DNA from: Clostridium sartagoforme AAU1
Lineage (GTDB): Bacteria; Bacillota; Clostridia; Clostridiales; Clostridiaceae
Direction of reading: 5' to 3'
NCBI RefSeq assembly: GCF_000401215.1
Contig: NZ_ASRV01000139.1
Span: 1 to 33,293 of the forward strand
Length of the DNA: 33,293 nucleotides
In this document: one piece after another, positions 7,744-16,557 of the stretch
Numbering within the stretch: the first letter of the stretch is position 1
Layout of the letters: each line of letters opens with the position of its first letter
Notes under the pieces: model-generated
Told to the model about the DNA's origin: nothing
The model's input: only the letters and a program-made list of their open reading frames with translations
The model's database searches: none
Translations under genes and position numbers: made by a program

Positions 7744-8916
7744 TTACATTAATTCTATAAATTTGTTTACTGCTTCTTCTGCATTTTTATAATCATCTTC
7801 AGATGGAACAAAACAGAACGATAATCCTGGTTCCACAACTTTAAGCTTTAAGTCCTTTAGTCTTGATGTAAGCATTTTTACACCTTCTCCACTCCATCCA
7901 TATGATCCAAAGGCTAATGCTGCCTTTCCTCTATTTATTATCGGATTAACTAATGATAATAAATCCCAAGAAGGTTTCACTGCATCTTGATTTATTGTTG
8001 GAGATCCTATCATAACGCCTTTAGCTTTTTCTATTTTGGAGATACTTTCTTCTATAGAAATAGATGTTATTTCTGTTACATCTGCTTCAAAACCCTTTTC
8101 CACTAATTTTTCTTTCATAAAATTAGCCATACCTTCTGTATTTCCATAAGCTGAAATATAAAAAATTTCTACTTTTTTATTGTTTACAGCTTCTTCTGTA
8201 GCCCACTCTCTGTATAAGTTTAAAATTTTATCTATATTAGAAACGTGAACTGGTCCATGACTTGGTGCAATACATTCTATATTTAAATCTTTTATTTTTT
8301 GTAGTCCCATTAAAACAAACTTCTTAAATGGTCCCATTATACAATTAAAATAATATTCCATTTCTACGAAATAATCTTCATTTAAACTTTCTGTAATTCC
8401 ACCACTTGGACAATAATGTGAACCTGTAAAATCACAAGTAAATAATAAATTTCGCTCTTTCACATATGTGAAAATTGTATCTGGCCAGTGTAAATTAGGA
8501 GCACTTATAAATCTAAGAGTTGTTTCTCCAAGACAAATTTCATCTTTTGCTTCTATAGCATTAAATTCTCTATTTAATATATTTTTCAAATAATTTAATG
8601 CAGCTTTAGATCCTACTACTTTTATTTCAGGATAATCCTCAATTAGTTTTATTAATGATCCGCTGTGATCTAATTCTGTATGCTGAACTATTACATAATC
8701 TACTGTTTTTTCTCCAATTACTTCTTTTAAATTCTTTTTAAATTCATCATAAAAACCTGTTTTTACTGTGTCAACTATAGCTATTTTTTCATCATTTACT
8801 ACGTAAGAGTTATAGGTTGTTCCTTTTTTTGTTTCCATTATTATATCGAATACTTTTAAATCTGGATCCTTAACACCTATCCAATAAATATTATCCTTTA
8901 ACTTCTCCTGTAACAT
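7744..8916 (-). CDS. fprA: FprA-family A-type flavoprotein (flavodiiron O2/NO reductase)
   Basis: A 390-residue cytoplasmic flavodiiron protein that reduces O2 to water (or NO to N2O), protecting the strict anaerobe. The N-terminal metallo-beta-lactamase-like domain carries the diiron ligands: His79-X-Glu81-X-Asp83-His84 in QHTELDHSG, His143 (PNLHWPD), Asp162 (TCDFTGSH) and His220 (APSHGPV). The C-terminal flavodoxin domain begins near 248, with the FMN loop SAYGNT at 255-260 and GSYGWSG near 340. No rubredoxin or flavin reductase extension is present, so electrons must come from a separate rubredoxin or NAD(P)H:rubredoxin oxidoreductase not in this window. The start follows GGAGGTAGGGAT. It is a single-gene unit with a candidate promoter and a terminator. 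Confidence 0.94.
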   Translation of the reverse strand: MLQEKLKDNIYWIGVKDPDLKVFDIIMETKKGTTYNSYVVNDEKIAIVDTVKTGFYDEFKKNLKEVIGEKTVDYVIVQHTELDHSGSLIKLIEDYPEIKVVGSKAALNYLKNILNREFNAIEAKDEICLGETTLRFISAPNLHWPDTIFTYVKERNLLFTCDFTGSHYCPSGGITESLNEDYFVEMEYYFNCIMGPFKKFVLMGLQKIKDLNIECIAPSHGPVHVSNIDKILNLYREWATEEAVNNKKVEIFYISAYGNTEGMANFMKEKLVEKGFEADVTEITSISIEESISKIEKAKGVMIGSPTINQDAVKPSWDLLSLVNPIINRGKAALAFGSYGWSGEGVKMLTSRLKDLKLKVVEPGLSFCFVPSEDDYKNAEEAVNKFIELM

Positions 8917-8966
8917 ATCCCTACCTCCAACTTTAACTTTTATTCTTCTTCCTATATATCAGTAAT

Positions 8967-8995
8967 ATTTTACCATAAAATTATCTGCCAAACAA
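8967..8995 (-). promoter_or_regulatory. Candidate sigma-A promoter of the flavodiiron gene
   Basis: Minus strand TTGTTT (8990-8995), a 17-base spacer, then TAAAAT (8967-8972), placing the start about 45 bases before the ATG. Confidence 0.45.
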
Positions 8996-9056
8996 TTATA
9001 AAATTCGACATTTTCTACATAACTATTATACTTAATTAGATTTTTCTATGGAAGTA

Positions 9057-11339
9057 TTATTTTTTTATCATTTCTGTTAAATCATCTATTTCTATTATAT
9101 ATTCATAATGCAGAGCTCTTGTTAAGGATACATATAACAATCTCTCATCTAACAAAGTTTCTTTATAATTGTTAGAACTTGGATTATAAATAATAGTTGC
9201 ATCAAATTCTAATCCCTTTGTAAGGTAAGATGGAATTATTATAATATTATTATCATGATCTTTCTCATTTCCTTTTATTAAAGATACTTTTAGCTTTGAA
9301 TGTTTTTTTATAATCTTTTCTAATATTCTTCCTTCATCTGCTCCCTTAGTAATTATAGCTATACTGCTTTTACCCTTTTGAATAATATTAGAAACTATAT
9401 TATCTATCTTACTAACAACATCTTTATCACTATTACATTTAATAATCTCAGGAATTTCCCCATGTCTTAGCACTGGTTTTGCTCTTTTTAAATCTAAATT
9501 TTGTGCTTCTAAAGCTGTATTAGCAAAATCTATTATTTCCACAGTAGATCTATAACTTTGAGTTAACTGCATAAAGGTTGCCTTACCTTCAAACACTTTT
9601 TCTACTATGTCACTCCAATTTTTTATTCCTTTATAATAGTATATACCTTGTGCTATATCTCCTACTAAGGTTAGAGAATTTCCCTTAGTTAACTTATTTA
9701 TTAAATAAATTTGAAATGGATTATAATCTTGAGCTTCATCAACTACTATATGAATAAATTTTTCTTTTTCCTCTACCCCCTCTAAAAGCATGTTAATATA
9801 TAAAAGTGGTGCTAAATCGTCTTCGTCTATAATTCCTTTGCTATAATTTTCAATAATTTCATTTTTCATAAATTCTGATAGTTCACTTGGAATCTTATTC
9901 AACGATGCAATTTGGAAAAATTCTTCATTTTTAAATAAATTCACATATATATCTTTTGAAGTTATTCCTCTCCAATTTTTAAAATATTCATTCATTTCTT
10001 TTTTAGCATTATTCTTTATATTATTTTTTATTTCATCTCTTTTAGAATATATTTCAATTAATTTTTTTCTTCGCTCATCTCCATCTTCTAATTCTCTTTT
10101 TATCTCTTTAATTTTTATATCCCATTCAAGATCAATTTGAATACATAAAATTTCAATCTTCTCTTTAAGTTTTAAATTTAAATATCGCTTTATTTCATCT
10201 TTTCTTTTATTTATAGGATAACTTTTTAAATCCTTTAAATACAATCTCATTATTTCTCTCTTATTAAATAATATATAGTCCTCTATAGTTATATCTGTTA
10301 TGTCAACAGCATCACCTTCTAAAAGAGCAATGTATCTATCTATAATAGTTTTAAAAGTTAAGGTTCCTTTTATCTTAGATGAATTAGTTATAAATTTGCA
10401 CCTTTGAGCATCTTCTGATTCAATCAATTCTTTTAACTTTTCGTCCTTACCCTTAACTTTAGATTTAATTTTTAAATATTTTAATACTAAATCTTGAAAT
10501 GTTGTTTGTTTTACTTCATCAACCCCTAAGTTAGGAAGTATATCTGAAATATAATCTAAAAATAGCTTATTAGGTGCTAAAACTAATATATCTTTTCCTT
10601 TTACCGTTTCTGAATATCTATATATTAAATAAGCTAATCTATGTAATGCTATTGTCGTTTTCCCTGAACCTGCAGAACCTTGAACAATTATAGGTAAGTT
10701 TTTAGGCCATCTTATAATTTCATTTTGTTCTTTTTGAATAGTTGCAACTACTTCTTTTAGCTTTTTACCTCTACTCTCTTCTAAGTTTATCTTTAAAAAC
10801 TCATCAACTAAATCATTTCCTTCATCACTGGTTTTTAGCATTATTTCATTTATTCCCTCATCGAAAATTTCTTCTAATTCTTCCTCTTTGAACAAAAATT
10901 TTCTTTTTACTGATAAATTGCCTTCTACTATACCTGAGGGAGCTTTATAATATGCGTATCCTCCAGTTCCACTATAATATAAATCCGCTACTGGTGTTCT
11001 CCAATCAACAATAATTTCTTCTCCATCTAATGTTGAACTTACTGATTGTTTTCCAATATAGATACTCTCATCTTCGCCTCTTAATTCTCTGAAATCAACC
11101 CTGCCAAAATAAGGAACCCTTAAAGCTTCCTCATAATTTTTTATATCCTTTTTTAATACAGAATATATTTTTTCTGTAGTTTCTTTTTCTTCATTATAAC
11201 TGCCCTTTGATTCTTTTGTTAAAAGTTTTAATTTATTTTCTATAATTTCATAATTGTTTCTTTTCTCTAAAAGTTCACTAGTTATTTTTTTTCTTTTTTC
11301 TTCTAATATTTCTTTTTCAAGTTTTAAATTTTCATCCAT
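9057..11339 (-). CDS. helD: HelD-like UvrD/Rep-family helicase (RNA polymerase recycling factor)
   Basis: 760 residues from the chosen start. The N-terminus is a long charged coiled coil (about 1-70), as in HelD, where it enters the RNA polymerase secondary channel. The SF1 helicase core follows: Walker A GSAGSGKTT at 221-229, Walker B/motif II VVDEAQD at 533-538, motif III LVGDIAQGIYYYKG, motif IV QLTQSYRST and a late LLYVSLTRALHY. By family knowledge HelD uses ATP to free stalled or hibernating RNA polymerase. I chose the ATG at 11339, preceded by AGAGGT, over an upstream ATG (11399) that adds 20 residues of unconvincing sequence. It is divergent from the GntR/RCK_C regulator with about 250 bp between starts. 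Confidence 0.9.
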   Translation of the reverse strand: MDENLKLEKEILEEKRKKITSELLEKRNNYEIIENKLKLLTKESKGSYNEEKETTEKIYSVLKKDIKNYEEALRVPYFGRVDFRELRGEDESIYIGKQSVSSTLDGEEIIVDWRTPVADLYYSGTGGYAYYKAPSGIVEGNLSVKRKFLFKEEELEEIFDEGINEIMLKTSDEGNDLVDEFLKINLEESRGKKLKEVVATIQKEQNEIIRWPKNLPIIVQGSAGSGKTTIALHRLAYLIYRYSETVKGKDILVLAPNKLFLDYISDILPNLGVDEVKQTTFQDLVLKYLKIKSKVKGKDEKLKELIESEDAQRCKFITNSSKIKGTLTFKTIIDRYIALLEGDAVDITDITIEDYILFNKREIMRLYLKDLKSYPINKRKDEIKRYLNLKLKEKIEILCIQIDLEWDIKIKEIKRELEDGDERRKKLIEIYSKRDEIKNNIKNNAKKEMNEYFKNWRGITSKDIYVNLFKNEEFFQIASLNKIPSELSEFMKNEIIENYSKGIIDEDDLAPLLYINMLLEGVEEKEKFIHIVVDEAQDYNPFQIYLINKLTKGNSLTLVGDIAQGIYYYKGIKNWSDIVEKVFEGKATFMQLTQSYRSTVEIIDFANTALEAQNLDLKRAKPVLRHGEIPEIIKCNSDKDVVSKIDNIVSNIIQKGKSSIAIITKGADEGRILEKIIKKHSKLKVSLIKGNEKDHDNNIIIIPSYLTKGLEFDATIIYNPSSNNYKETLLDERLLYVSLTRALHYEYIIEIDDLTEMIKK

Positions 11340-11594
11340 ACCATTACCTCTACTTTTAACTAATGCCTTAATTATAGGATAATTAGATTTTAAATTCAAT
11401 TATATAACATATAAAATAATAGTCTATGCTAACATTTACCCATAATATCTAGATATATTCCAATTATTAACTATAATTTATATAATTATTCCGTTACTTC
11501 TTTATATTTTTATTACTTTCATTATTATACATATAATAAGTATTTTACTTTCCATAATTGTATGTTAGAATCTTTACGTAAAGGAGATGTTCGT

Positions 11595-12236
11595 ATGTCT
11601 AAGCAAACTAAAACACCTAACTATATAAAAATAGCTATAGATATAGCACATAGAATAATTAATAATGAATTTTTAGAAGGAAGTAAAATAACTGGTAGAA
11701 CTACTTTAGTTAGTATATATAATGTTTCACCAGAAACTATTAGAAGGTCTTTAGCTTTATTAAAAGATATGAATGTTGTTACTATAAATGAGAAAAGTGG
11801 AATTATAATAAATGATAAACAATCCGCTAAGGATTTTTTAAATAAATTTAAAACTAAATCTGATTTTACTCACTTAAATAGCGAAACATTTGATTTAATA
11901 AAACAAAGAAAAGAAATTGATAATAAGCTTGAAAAAAACATTAATTCTATAATTGAATTTGCTACTCAACTAAGAAATGTAGGTTCAATAATCCCTTTTG
12001 AAAGTATTGTTGAAAAAGATAGCATTGCTGTTGATAAAAGTATAGGTGAATTAAATTTTTGGCACAATACAAAAGCTACTATAATAGCAGTAAAAAGAGA
12101 GGGCGATTTATTCTTATCACCTGGACCTTATTTTAAAATTAACGCTCAAGATGTAATAGTTTATGTTGGTGAGGATTCTGTTTTAGAAACAGTAAAGAAT
12201 TATATCTCTTTACCAAGTAATATACATACAAAATAA
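11595..12236 (+). CDS. GntR-type HTH regulator with C-terminal TrkA_C (RCK_C) domain
   Basis: 213 residues. The N-terminal winged helix is GntR-like (about 8-75: IAIDIAHRIINNEF, TLVSIYNVSPETIRRSLALLKDMNVV). A helical linker (80-125) leads to an RCK_C domain at about 130-208 (IGELNFWHNTKATIIAVKREGDLFLSPGPYF, DVIVYVGEDSVLETV). The same architecture occurs in BusR of lactic acid bacteria, where the RCK_C part binds cyclic di-AMP and the protein represses osmolyte import (established knowledge). Sensing of c-di-AMP here is inference. Start: AAAGGAG is seven bases before the ATG at 11595; the frame could open earlier at 11562 but that would overlap the ribosome site. No K+ or osmolyte transporter is in the window, so the target is elsewhere or its own promoter. 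Confidence 0.85.
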   Translation: MSKQTKTPNYIKIAIDIAHRIINNEFLEGSKITGRTTLVSIYNVSPETIRRSLALLKDMNVVTINEKSGIIINDKQSAKDFLNKFKTKSDFTHLNSETFDLIKQRKEIDNKLEKNINSIIEFATQLRNVGSIIPFESIVEKDSIAVDKSIGELNFWHNTKATIIAVKREGDLFLSPGPYFKINAQDVIVYVGEDSVLETVKNYISLPSNIHTK

Positions 12237-12265
12237 CAGCTAAAGTAAAATCTTTAGCTGTTATT
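12232..12265. terminator. Bidirectional hairpin between convergent genes
   Basis: A perfect 14-bp stem, AATAACAGCTAAAG / CTTTAGCTGTTATT, with a 6-base loop, covers the stop codon of the GntR/RCK_C gene. It also contains the restored stop codon (12261-12263) of the convergent isoprenoid-synthase-like gene. T-richness is moderate on the plus side. Confidence 0.75.
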
Positions 12266-12401
12266 TTATATCTAGAATATAATTAAGTGCATCTTCAAAT
12301 TTTAATTTTCTTACTTTTTTTCTAAGCTTGTATTTTATTTTTTCAATATATTTTATTGAAAATGGTAAATATTCCTCTATAGATTTTATATATTCAATTG
12401 A
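12261..12401 (-). other. Displaced C-terminal coding tail of the isoprenoid-synthase-like gene
   Basis: After the A6 run at 12401-12406 (T6 on the coding strand), the coding signal continues in the -1 frame for 46 codons from TCA to a TAA at 12261-12263. It reads SIEYIKSIEEYLPFSIKYIE and then a basic stretch ending LNYILDIK. There are no internal stops in a very A+T-rich sequence, and the restored end abuts the terminator. One extra T in the run would fuse it to the main frame. This is either a true frameshift mutation, programmed slippage, or a sequencing error in a homopolymer. Confidence 0.7.
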
Positions 12402-13495
12402 AAAAATTCCTTGCTTAATATTACTGAAAATAATATAAGCATTATACAGTTTATTTTTATAAGCTCTTTTAACTCCATTATATTTCGTCCTTTAAAACAA
12501 GTAGAATCATTTAATACTGTTAACGTAAAATTAATTAATTTATTTGCTATTGTATCTAATTTATATCTTGATGCCAATTGTGACATTATTGTTGTATGAT
12601 TATTAGCTATATCTATTTTTACATCTTGAAGATCATCAGCAAGTTGAAGTAAAAAACCATAAAATATACAAAATGATATTTCATCTTTATTTAACTTTCC
12701 CTTTGTTAAAAATCCATCTACTAATACTGATGATCCACCCTTTTCTATTGAAATCTCTAAAATATTATTTTCATAAGGGACACTTATATATTCTTGTTGA
12801 TTTAAACTTTTTATTTGCCCTTCATGAATTAATAATAAAGCTTCATATAATTTATTATACTTATTTCTTTCAAATGTTTTTTCTATATATTCCACTAACT
12901 TATAAACTAGTTTTTCATATTCATTCTTACTTTCTATGACCTCACCTTTTAATTTTTTCTTTAGATTATGATTAAAATCTTTCTTTTCATTTATATCTAT
13001 TTTTATATCATCTAAATAATTATCTGTATATGGATATAACATACTATATCCAAAAATAGCTTTTGAAAATTCTACCTTCTCACCAAAAGATGCTTGGAGA
13101 AGATTTATAATCCAAACATTCCTCATCGCCTGGCCTATATCTACATAATTTAGATTTTTATCAAATTCTTTTGCTTTCCTTATAAATGTTTTTGTGCTAT
13201 CAAAGAAATTCTCTTTAAATTCTTCATTTAATATTCCAAGTTTAAATGTATCTTTCTCACTATAAATAAAATCATCTATTATTTTATTAACTTCTGCTTT
13301 CCATAAAATTCTTTCATCATCTTCTTTAGGAAAATTTTTAACTTTTTCTATTATTAAATCTATATAATTATCTAATCTATTTTCTTTTATTTTTTTCTCT
13401 TCAGCTGTATATTTTTTTATATCTAAATTTAATTTTTTATCACTTTTCCACCATAATTCACTACATTCTAAATTTATCCTTTTTGTTTCCTCCAT
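12386..13495 (-). CDS. Divergent class I isoprenoid-synthase-like protein (frameshifted near the C-terminus)
   Basis: 369 residues as read, about 410 if the frameshift is repaired. The protein is all-helical and has two Asp-rich motifs at the spacing of class I prenyl/terpene synthases: DNYLDD at 158-163, after FGYSMLYPYT, and FYGFLLQLADDLQDVK around 278-293. The second matches the G-x-x-FQ-x-x-DD-x-x-D pattern. Between them lies GQIKSL near 226-231. This suggests Mg-diphosphate chemistry on a prenyl substrate, but overall similarity to known enzymes is low and the product is unknown. Start: the ATG at 13495 follows GGAGG; a TTG at 13510 overlaps that site. It is 21 bp downstream of a flavin oxidoreductase in one operon. 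The main frame ends early at 12386 after a T6 run (see the displaced tail). Confidence 0.65.
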   Translation of the reverse strand: MEETKRINLECSELWWKSDKKLNLDIKKYTAEEKKIKENRLDNYIDLIIEKVKNFPKEDDERILWKAEVNKIIDDFIYSEKDTFKLGILNEEFKENFFDSTKTFIRKAKEFDKNLNYVDIGQAMRNVWIINLLQASFGEKVEFSKAIFGYSMLYPYTDNYLDDIKIDINEKKDFNHNLKKKLKGEVIESKNEYEKLVYKLVEYIEKTFERNKYNKLYEALLLIHEGQIKSLNQQEYISVPYENNILEISIEKGGSSVLVDGFLTKGKLNKDEISFCIFYGFLLQLADDLQDVKIDIANNHTTIMSQLASRYKLDTIANKLINFTLTVLNDSTCFKGRNIMELKELIKINCIMLILFSVILSKEFFQLNI

Positions 13496-13516
13496 ATATT
13501 TATCCTCCAAATTCTA

Positions 13517-14272
13517 CTACTTCTTATCTCCCATTCCTACAATATTGTAAGCCGCTTTTCCTACTAACCCTCTCCATACTCCAATATTTATATCTGGATG
13601 ATAAACATGTTTTGAAAGCCCTGAATTCTTCCAATATCTATGATCTGCATCTCCATACTCTAAAGGTTCCTCTCCAAATCTTCTCCATAAATTATACATA
13701 AATATATATTTTATCTTAGGTTTATTAAGTTTTTCAGATAATATATTTTTACTGAATCTACTAGATATATCTTTTATTTTTTCTACATTTTTATTACTTA
13801 ATACCATGGCTCTATATGCTATTGGCATTATTTCTACGAAGTTAAATCCCCAATAATACAAAATATCTCTAATATATTTTGAAGAAGCTTTATGCCCTGC
13901 TCCTGCAGTAGTAGTAATTACCAATGCCTTCTTCTTAAAAAATTTGGGTCTATGAAAATTATAGGACATATGATCTATAAATGTTTTTAAAAGACCACTA
14001 ACTTGCATTGAATAAGTAGGTGAAGTTATTATAATAAAATCTGAATCCTCAATTTCTTTAACTATATAATTTATCTTCTCTCTATGTGGACATTTATCTT
14101 CCCCTTTATAAATACATAAAAAACATCCATTACAATGGGGTATATTTTCTTTACCTAATTCAATATCTTTAAACTCAAATTCTCCATACTTTCTCATTTC
14201 ATCTTTAGCTATATTTAATACTTCCCAAGTATTCCCCCTCCTTGGGCTACCATGTATAACAGTACATTTCAT
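13517..14272 (-). CDS. NADPH-dependent FMN reductase / iron-sulfur flavoprotein-like oxidoreductase
   Basis: 251 residues. The flavodoxin-like FMN domain starts at residue 1 (MKCTVIHGSPRRGNTWEVL, the phosphate loop GSPRRGNT). The PHCNGCFLCIYKGEDKCPHRE stretch near 45-65 has the compact Cys pattern C-x2-C-x2-C-x7-C used by iron-sulfur flavoproteins. The substrate block SPTYSMQVSGLLKTFIDHMSY and the isoalloxazine-side TTTAGAGH near 120 follow. The C-terminal 90 residues are an extra domain not seen in minimal FMN reductases. Start: ATG at 14272 after GGGGGAG. It is first in an operon with the isoprenoid-synthase-like gene, so it may reduce or oxidise the same compound, which is inference only. 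Confidence 0.82.
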   Translation of the reverse strand: MKCTVIHGSPRRGNTWEVLNIAKDEMRKYGEFEFKDIELGKENIPHCNGCFLCIYKGEDKCPHREKINYIVKEIEDSDFIIITSPTYSMQVSGLLKTFIDHMSYNFHRPKFFKKKALVITTTAGAGHKASSKYIRDILYYWGFNFVEIMPIAYRAMVLSNKNVEKIKDISSRFSKNILSEKLNKPKIKYIFMYNLWRRFGEEPLEYGDADHRYWKNSGLSKHVYHPDINIGVWRGLVGKAAYNIVGMGDKK

Positions 14273-14380
14273 AATTCTCCCCCTAATATAGTAAAAAAGA
14301 AAGCACTTTATTTTGCCTTCTCTCTTAGTGATCATTCTATTATATTATACACCATAGTAAAAAAATGCGAATCATTTTTC

Positions 14381-14412
14381 AGTTCACAGTTCACAAGGCA
14401 CAGTGCACAGTT
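14381..14412. repeat. Heptanucleotide array
   Basis: Plus-strand units AGTTCAC, AGTTCAC, AAGGCAC, AGTGCAC and a partial AGTT, all in 7-bp phase. The 19-mer CACAGTTCACAAGGCACAG (14385-14403) recurs as its exact reverse complement at 26948-26966. Confidence 0.75.
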
Positions 14413-14427
14413 GTTTTTATTTCTTTA

Positions 14428-14455
14428 GGTAACAGGGAACAGGTATCAGGTAACA
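14428..14455. repeat. Heptanucleotide array
   Basis: Four in-phase units: GGTAACA, GGGAACA, GGTATCA, GGTAACA. The reverse complement (TGTTACC type) matches the consensus of the other arrays. Confidence 0.75.
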
Positions 14456-14502
14456 AGTACTAAATGTAAACTTTAGATTTATTTTGCGAAGCAAGCTTCT
14501 TA

Positions 14503-14530
14503 GGTAAAAGGTATCAGATATCAGGGAACA
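14503..14530. repeat. Heptanucleotide array
   Basis: Four in-phase units: GGTAAAA, GGTATCA, GATATCA, GGGAACA. It is separated from the previous array by 47 bp that include the small palindromic stretch GCGAAGCAAGCTTC. Confidence 0.7.
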
Positions 14531-14607
14531 AACTCAATTATAGTCGGCTACACTTAACTAAATTTTAAGGTCACTCACCAATTATTTTTTACCGATAACT
14601 TAATTTA

Positions 14608-14866
14608 TTATTAATTTAAATTCTTAATATAAGTTGGCGAAGGTAAATAGAATATGTGAAATAAGCATATAGCGAGAAACTAGAAGTATTTGGTGAAGGA
14701 AGAACTACTATGCCTTAGTGTTGTTGGTTTGTCTGAGCGCAGCGAGTTTAACCAAAACTCTTGGCATAGTAGTTCTCCGAGCCTAGTACTTCTTTTCATA
14801 GCTATTTAGCTTATGAAACATATCTATTTATCGTAGCCTTTATATTCGCAATTTAAATCTAATTCT
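14608..14866. repeat. Long imperfect inverted repeat (~105-bp arms)
   Basis: The left arm (about 14608-14714) and right arm (about 14763-14866) are complementary over about 105 bases with small mismatches and shifts. The inner 14 bp, AGAACTACTATGCC / GGCATAGTAGTTCT, are perfect. The loop holds TTGGTT/AACCAA around a G+C-rich GTCTGAGCGCAGCGAG. The right arm ends inside the stop region of the PFL gene. The transcript would fold into one long rod. It may end the ACT-PFL transcript, or be a non-autonomous repeat element. No reading frame of note lies within it. Confidence 0.7.
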
Positions 14867-16214
14867 TAAATGAATGAATTGGTGCTGGTATTCTTCCACC
14901 CCTTTGAATGAATAGTGAAGATGAATATTTGTTCACTGGCATTACTGGAGCAGTTCCTAGTAATCCTCCAAATTCAACTAAGTCTCCCACTTTGCATCCT
15001 GGAGCTGGTATAACTCTTACTGCTGTAGTTTTATTATTAATCATCCCTATTGCTGATTCATCTGCAATCATAGCTGCTATTGTTTCTGCTGGTGTATCCC
15101 CAGGTACAGCTATCATGTCTAATCCTACTGAACATATAGCAGTCATAGCCTCTAACTTTTCTAAGTTTAATGATCCATTTAATACAGCATCAATCATACC
15201 TGCATCTTCTGAAACTGGTATAAAAGCTCCACTTAATCCACCTACATGACTACATGCCATAACTCCACCTTTTTTAACAGCATCATTTAATAATGCAAGA
15301 GCCGCTGTTGTACCATGAGTTCCAACTACTTCAAGACCCATTTCTTCTAATATGTGTGCAACTGAATCTCCTACTGCTGGCGTTGGAGCTAATGATAAAT
15401 CTACAATTCCAAATGGAACTCCTAATCTCTCAGAAGCTTCTTTTGCAACTAATTGACCTACTCTAGTTATTTTAAATGCAGTTTTCTTTATAGTTTCTGA
15501 AACTACATCAAATGACTCTCCCTTAACCTTTTCTAGCGCCCTTTGAACAACTCCTGGTCCACTTACCCCAACACTTATAACCTTGTCAGCTTCTCCAACA
15601 CCATGAAAGGCTCCTGCCATAAAAGGATTATCCTCAACAGCATTACAGAACACTACAAGTTTGGCACATCCAAATCCCTTTGTCTCCTTTGTGTACTCAG
15701 CAGTCTTTTTAATTACTTCGCCCATTTCTCTAACTGCATCCATATTTATTCCACATCTTGTTGAACCAACATTTACAGATGAACATACTTTGTTAGTTTT
15801 AGCTAATGCTTCTGGTATAGAATCTATTAATATTTTATCTCCCTTTGTATATCCCTTTTGTACTAAAGCTGAAAATCCCCCTATAAAATCTACGCCTAAA
15901 GTTTCTGCTGCTTTATCTAAAGTTTGTGCAAACTTAACATAATCTGTTTCGTCTGTAGCTCCAGCAATTATTGATATAGGCGTTACAGATATTCTTTTAT
16001 TTACTATAGGTATTCCAAATTCATTTTCAATCTCTCTTCCTACTTTAACTAAATCCTTGGCACTATTAACTATTTTATTATATATCTTTTCTCTTGCCTT
16101 ATCTCCATCTGAATCTATACAATCTAGTAACGAAATTCCCATAGTTATAGTTCTTATATCAAGTTTTTCTTCTTCTATCATCTTTATGGTCTCTAATATA
16201 TTATTACTATTCAT
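14859..16214 (-). CDS. PFL family protein (UPF0210/DUF711)
   Basis: 451 residues, full length for the family. Members have a pyruvate-formate-lyase-like fold (known from structures) but no proven activity. Visible landmarks include [16 protein letters not shown] near 30-45, [20 protein letters not shown] near 145-165, [26 protein letters not shown] near 180-205, and a glycine-rich C-terminus with [13 protein letters not shown] and [14 protein letters not shown]. The start follows GGAGGTAAAAA. It is co-transcribed with the ACT-domain gene 13 bp upstream. This pairing is conserved across Firmicutes and suggests that the ACT protein regulates or senses a ligand for this enzyme-like partner. Confidence 0.9.
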   Translation of the reverse strand: MNSNNILETIKMIEEEKLDIRTITMGISLLDCIDSDGDKAREKIYNKIVNSAKDLVKVGREIENEFGIPIVNKRISVTPISIIAGATDETDYVKFAQTLDKAAETLGVDFIGGFSALVQKGYTKGDKILIDSIPEALAKTNKVCSSVNVGSTRCGINMDAVREMGEVIKKTAEYTKETKGFGCAKLVVFCNAVEDNPFMAGAFHGVGEADKVISVGVSGPGVVQRALEKVKGESFDVVSETIKKTAFKITRVGQLVAKEASERLGVPFGIVDLSLAPTPAVGDSVAHILEEMGLEVVGTHGTTAALALLNDAVKKGGVMACSHVGGLSGAFIPVSEDAGMIDAVLNGSLNLEKLEAMTAICSVGLDMIAVPGDTPAETIAAMIADESAIGMINNKTTAVRVIPAPGCKVGDLVEFGGLLGTAPVMPVNKYSSSLFIQRGGRIPAPIHSFKN

Positions 16215-16227
16215 TTTTTACCTCCAA

Positions 16228-16497
16228 TTATAAAGTGTGCATTGAATTAAATATTTCTTCTCTTTGAATTTTAACATCTACTCCAAGTTCTTCACCTTTT
16301 GCTACTAATGCACTCTTAATATCCTCAAAGGTAGAATTAGATTCTTTTAAATCTAACATCATTATCATGGTAAAATATTTATCCATTATTGTTTGATTAA
16401 CATCTAATATGTTTATGTTTAATCTTAATAATTCATTGCTAACCCCTGCAATTATTCCCACTTTATCTTTTCCTATTACTGTTAAAATAGCTTTCAT
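16228..16497 (-). CDS. ACT domain-containing protein (UPF0237)
   Basis: 89 residues, essentially one ACT domain (KAILTVIGKDKVGIIAGVSNELLRLNINILDVNQTIMDKYFTMIMMLDL), of the GcvR-like type that usually binds a small amino acid. Start: the ATG at 16497 with AGGAG nine bases upstream; an earlier TTG touches the ribosome site and is unlikely. It is first gene of the ACT-PFL operon, with a good promoter 60 bases upstream. The biological role is not established in the family. Confidence 0.9.
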   Translation of the reverse strand: MKAILTVIGKDKVGIIAGVSNELLRLNINILDVNQTIMDKYFTMIMMLDLKESNSTFEDIKSALVAKGEELGVDVKIQREEIFNSMHTL

Positions 16498-16557
16498 TAT
16501 CCCCAACTCCTAATTTTAAATTTATAACATTTATATATATTCTAAAAAGTTATTATA

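Noticed and set aside
12401..12409. Programmed -1 frameshifting in the isoprenoid-like gene
   Set aside because: A TTT TTT is not a full X XXY YYZ heptamer and no clear downstream pseudoknot was seen, so mutation or error is more likely; kept only as an option.
14381..14530. Short-repeat region resembling a CRISPR array
   Set aside because: Units are 7 bp, contiguous and degenerate, with no spacers and no cas genes nearby.
14608..14866. Insertion sequence
   Set aside because: Terminal inverted repeats alone; no transposase frame and no target duplication seen.
14908..15249. Plus-strand open frame of 113 codons
   Set aside because: Lies antisense within the conserved PFL coding region; the minus-strand protein is clearly the real one.
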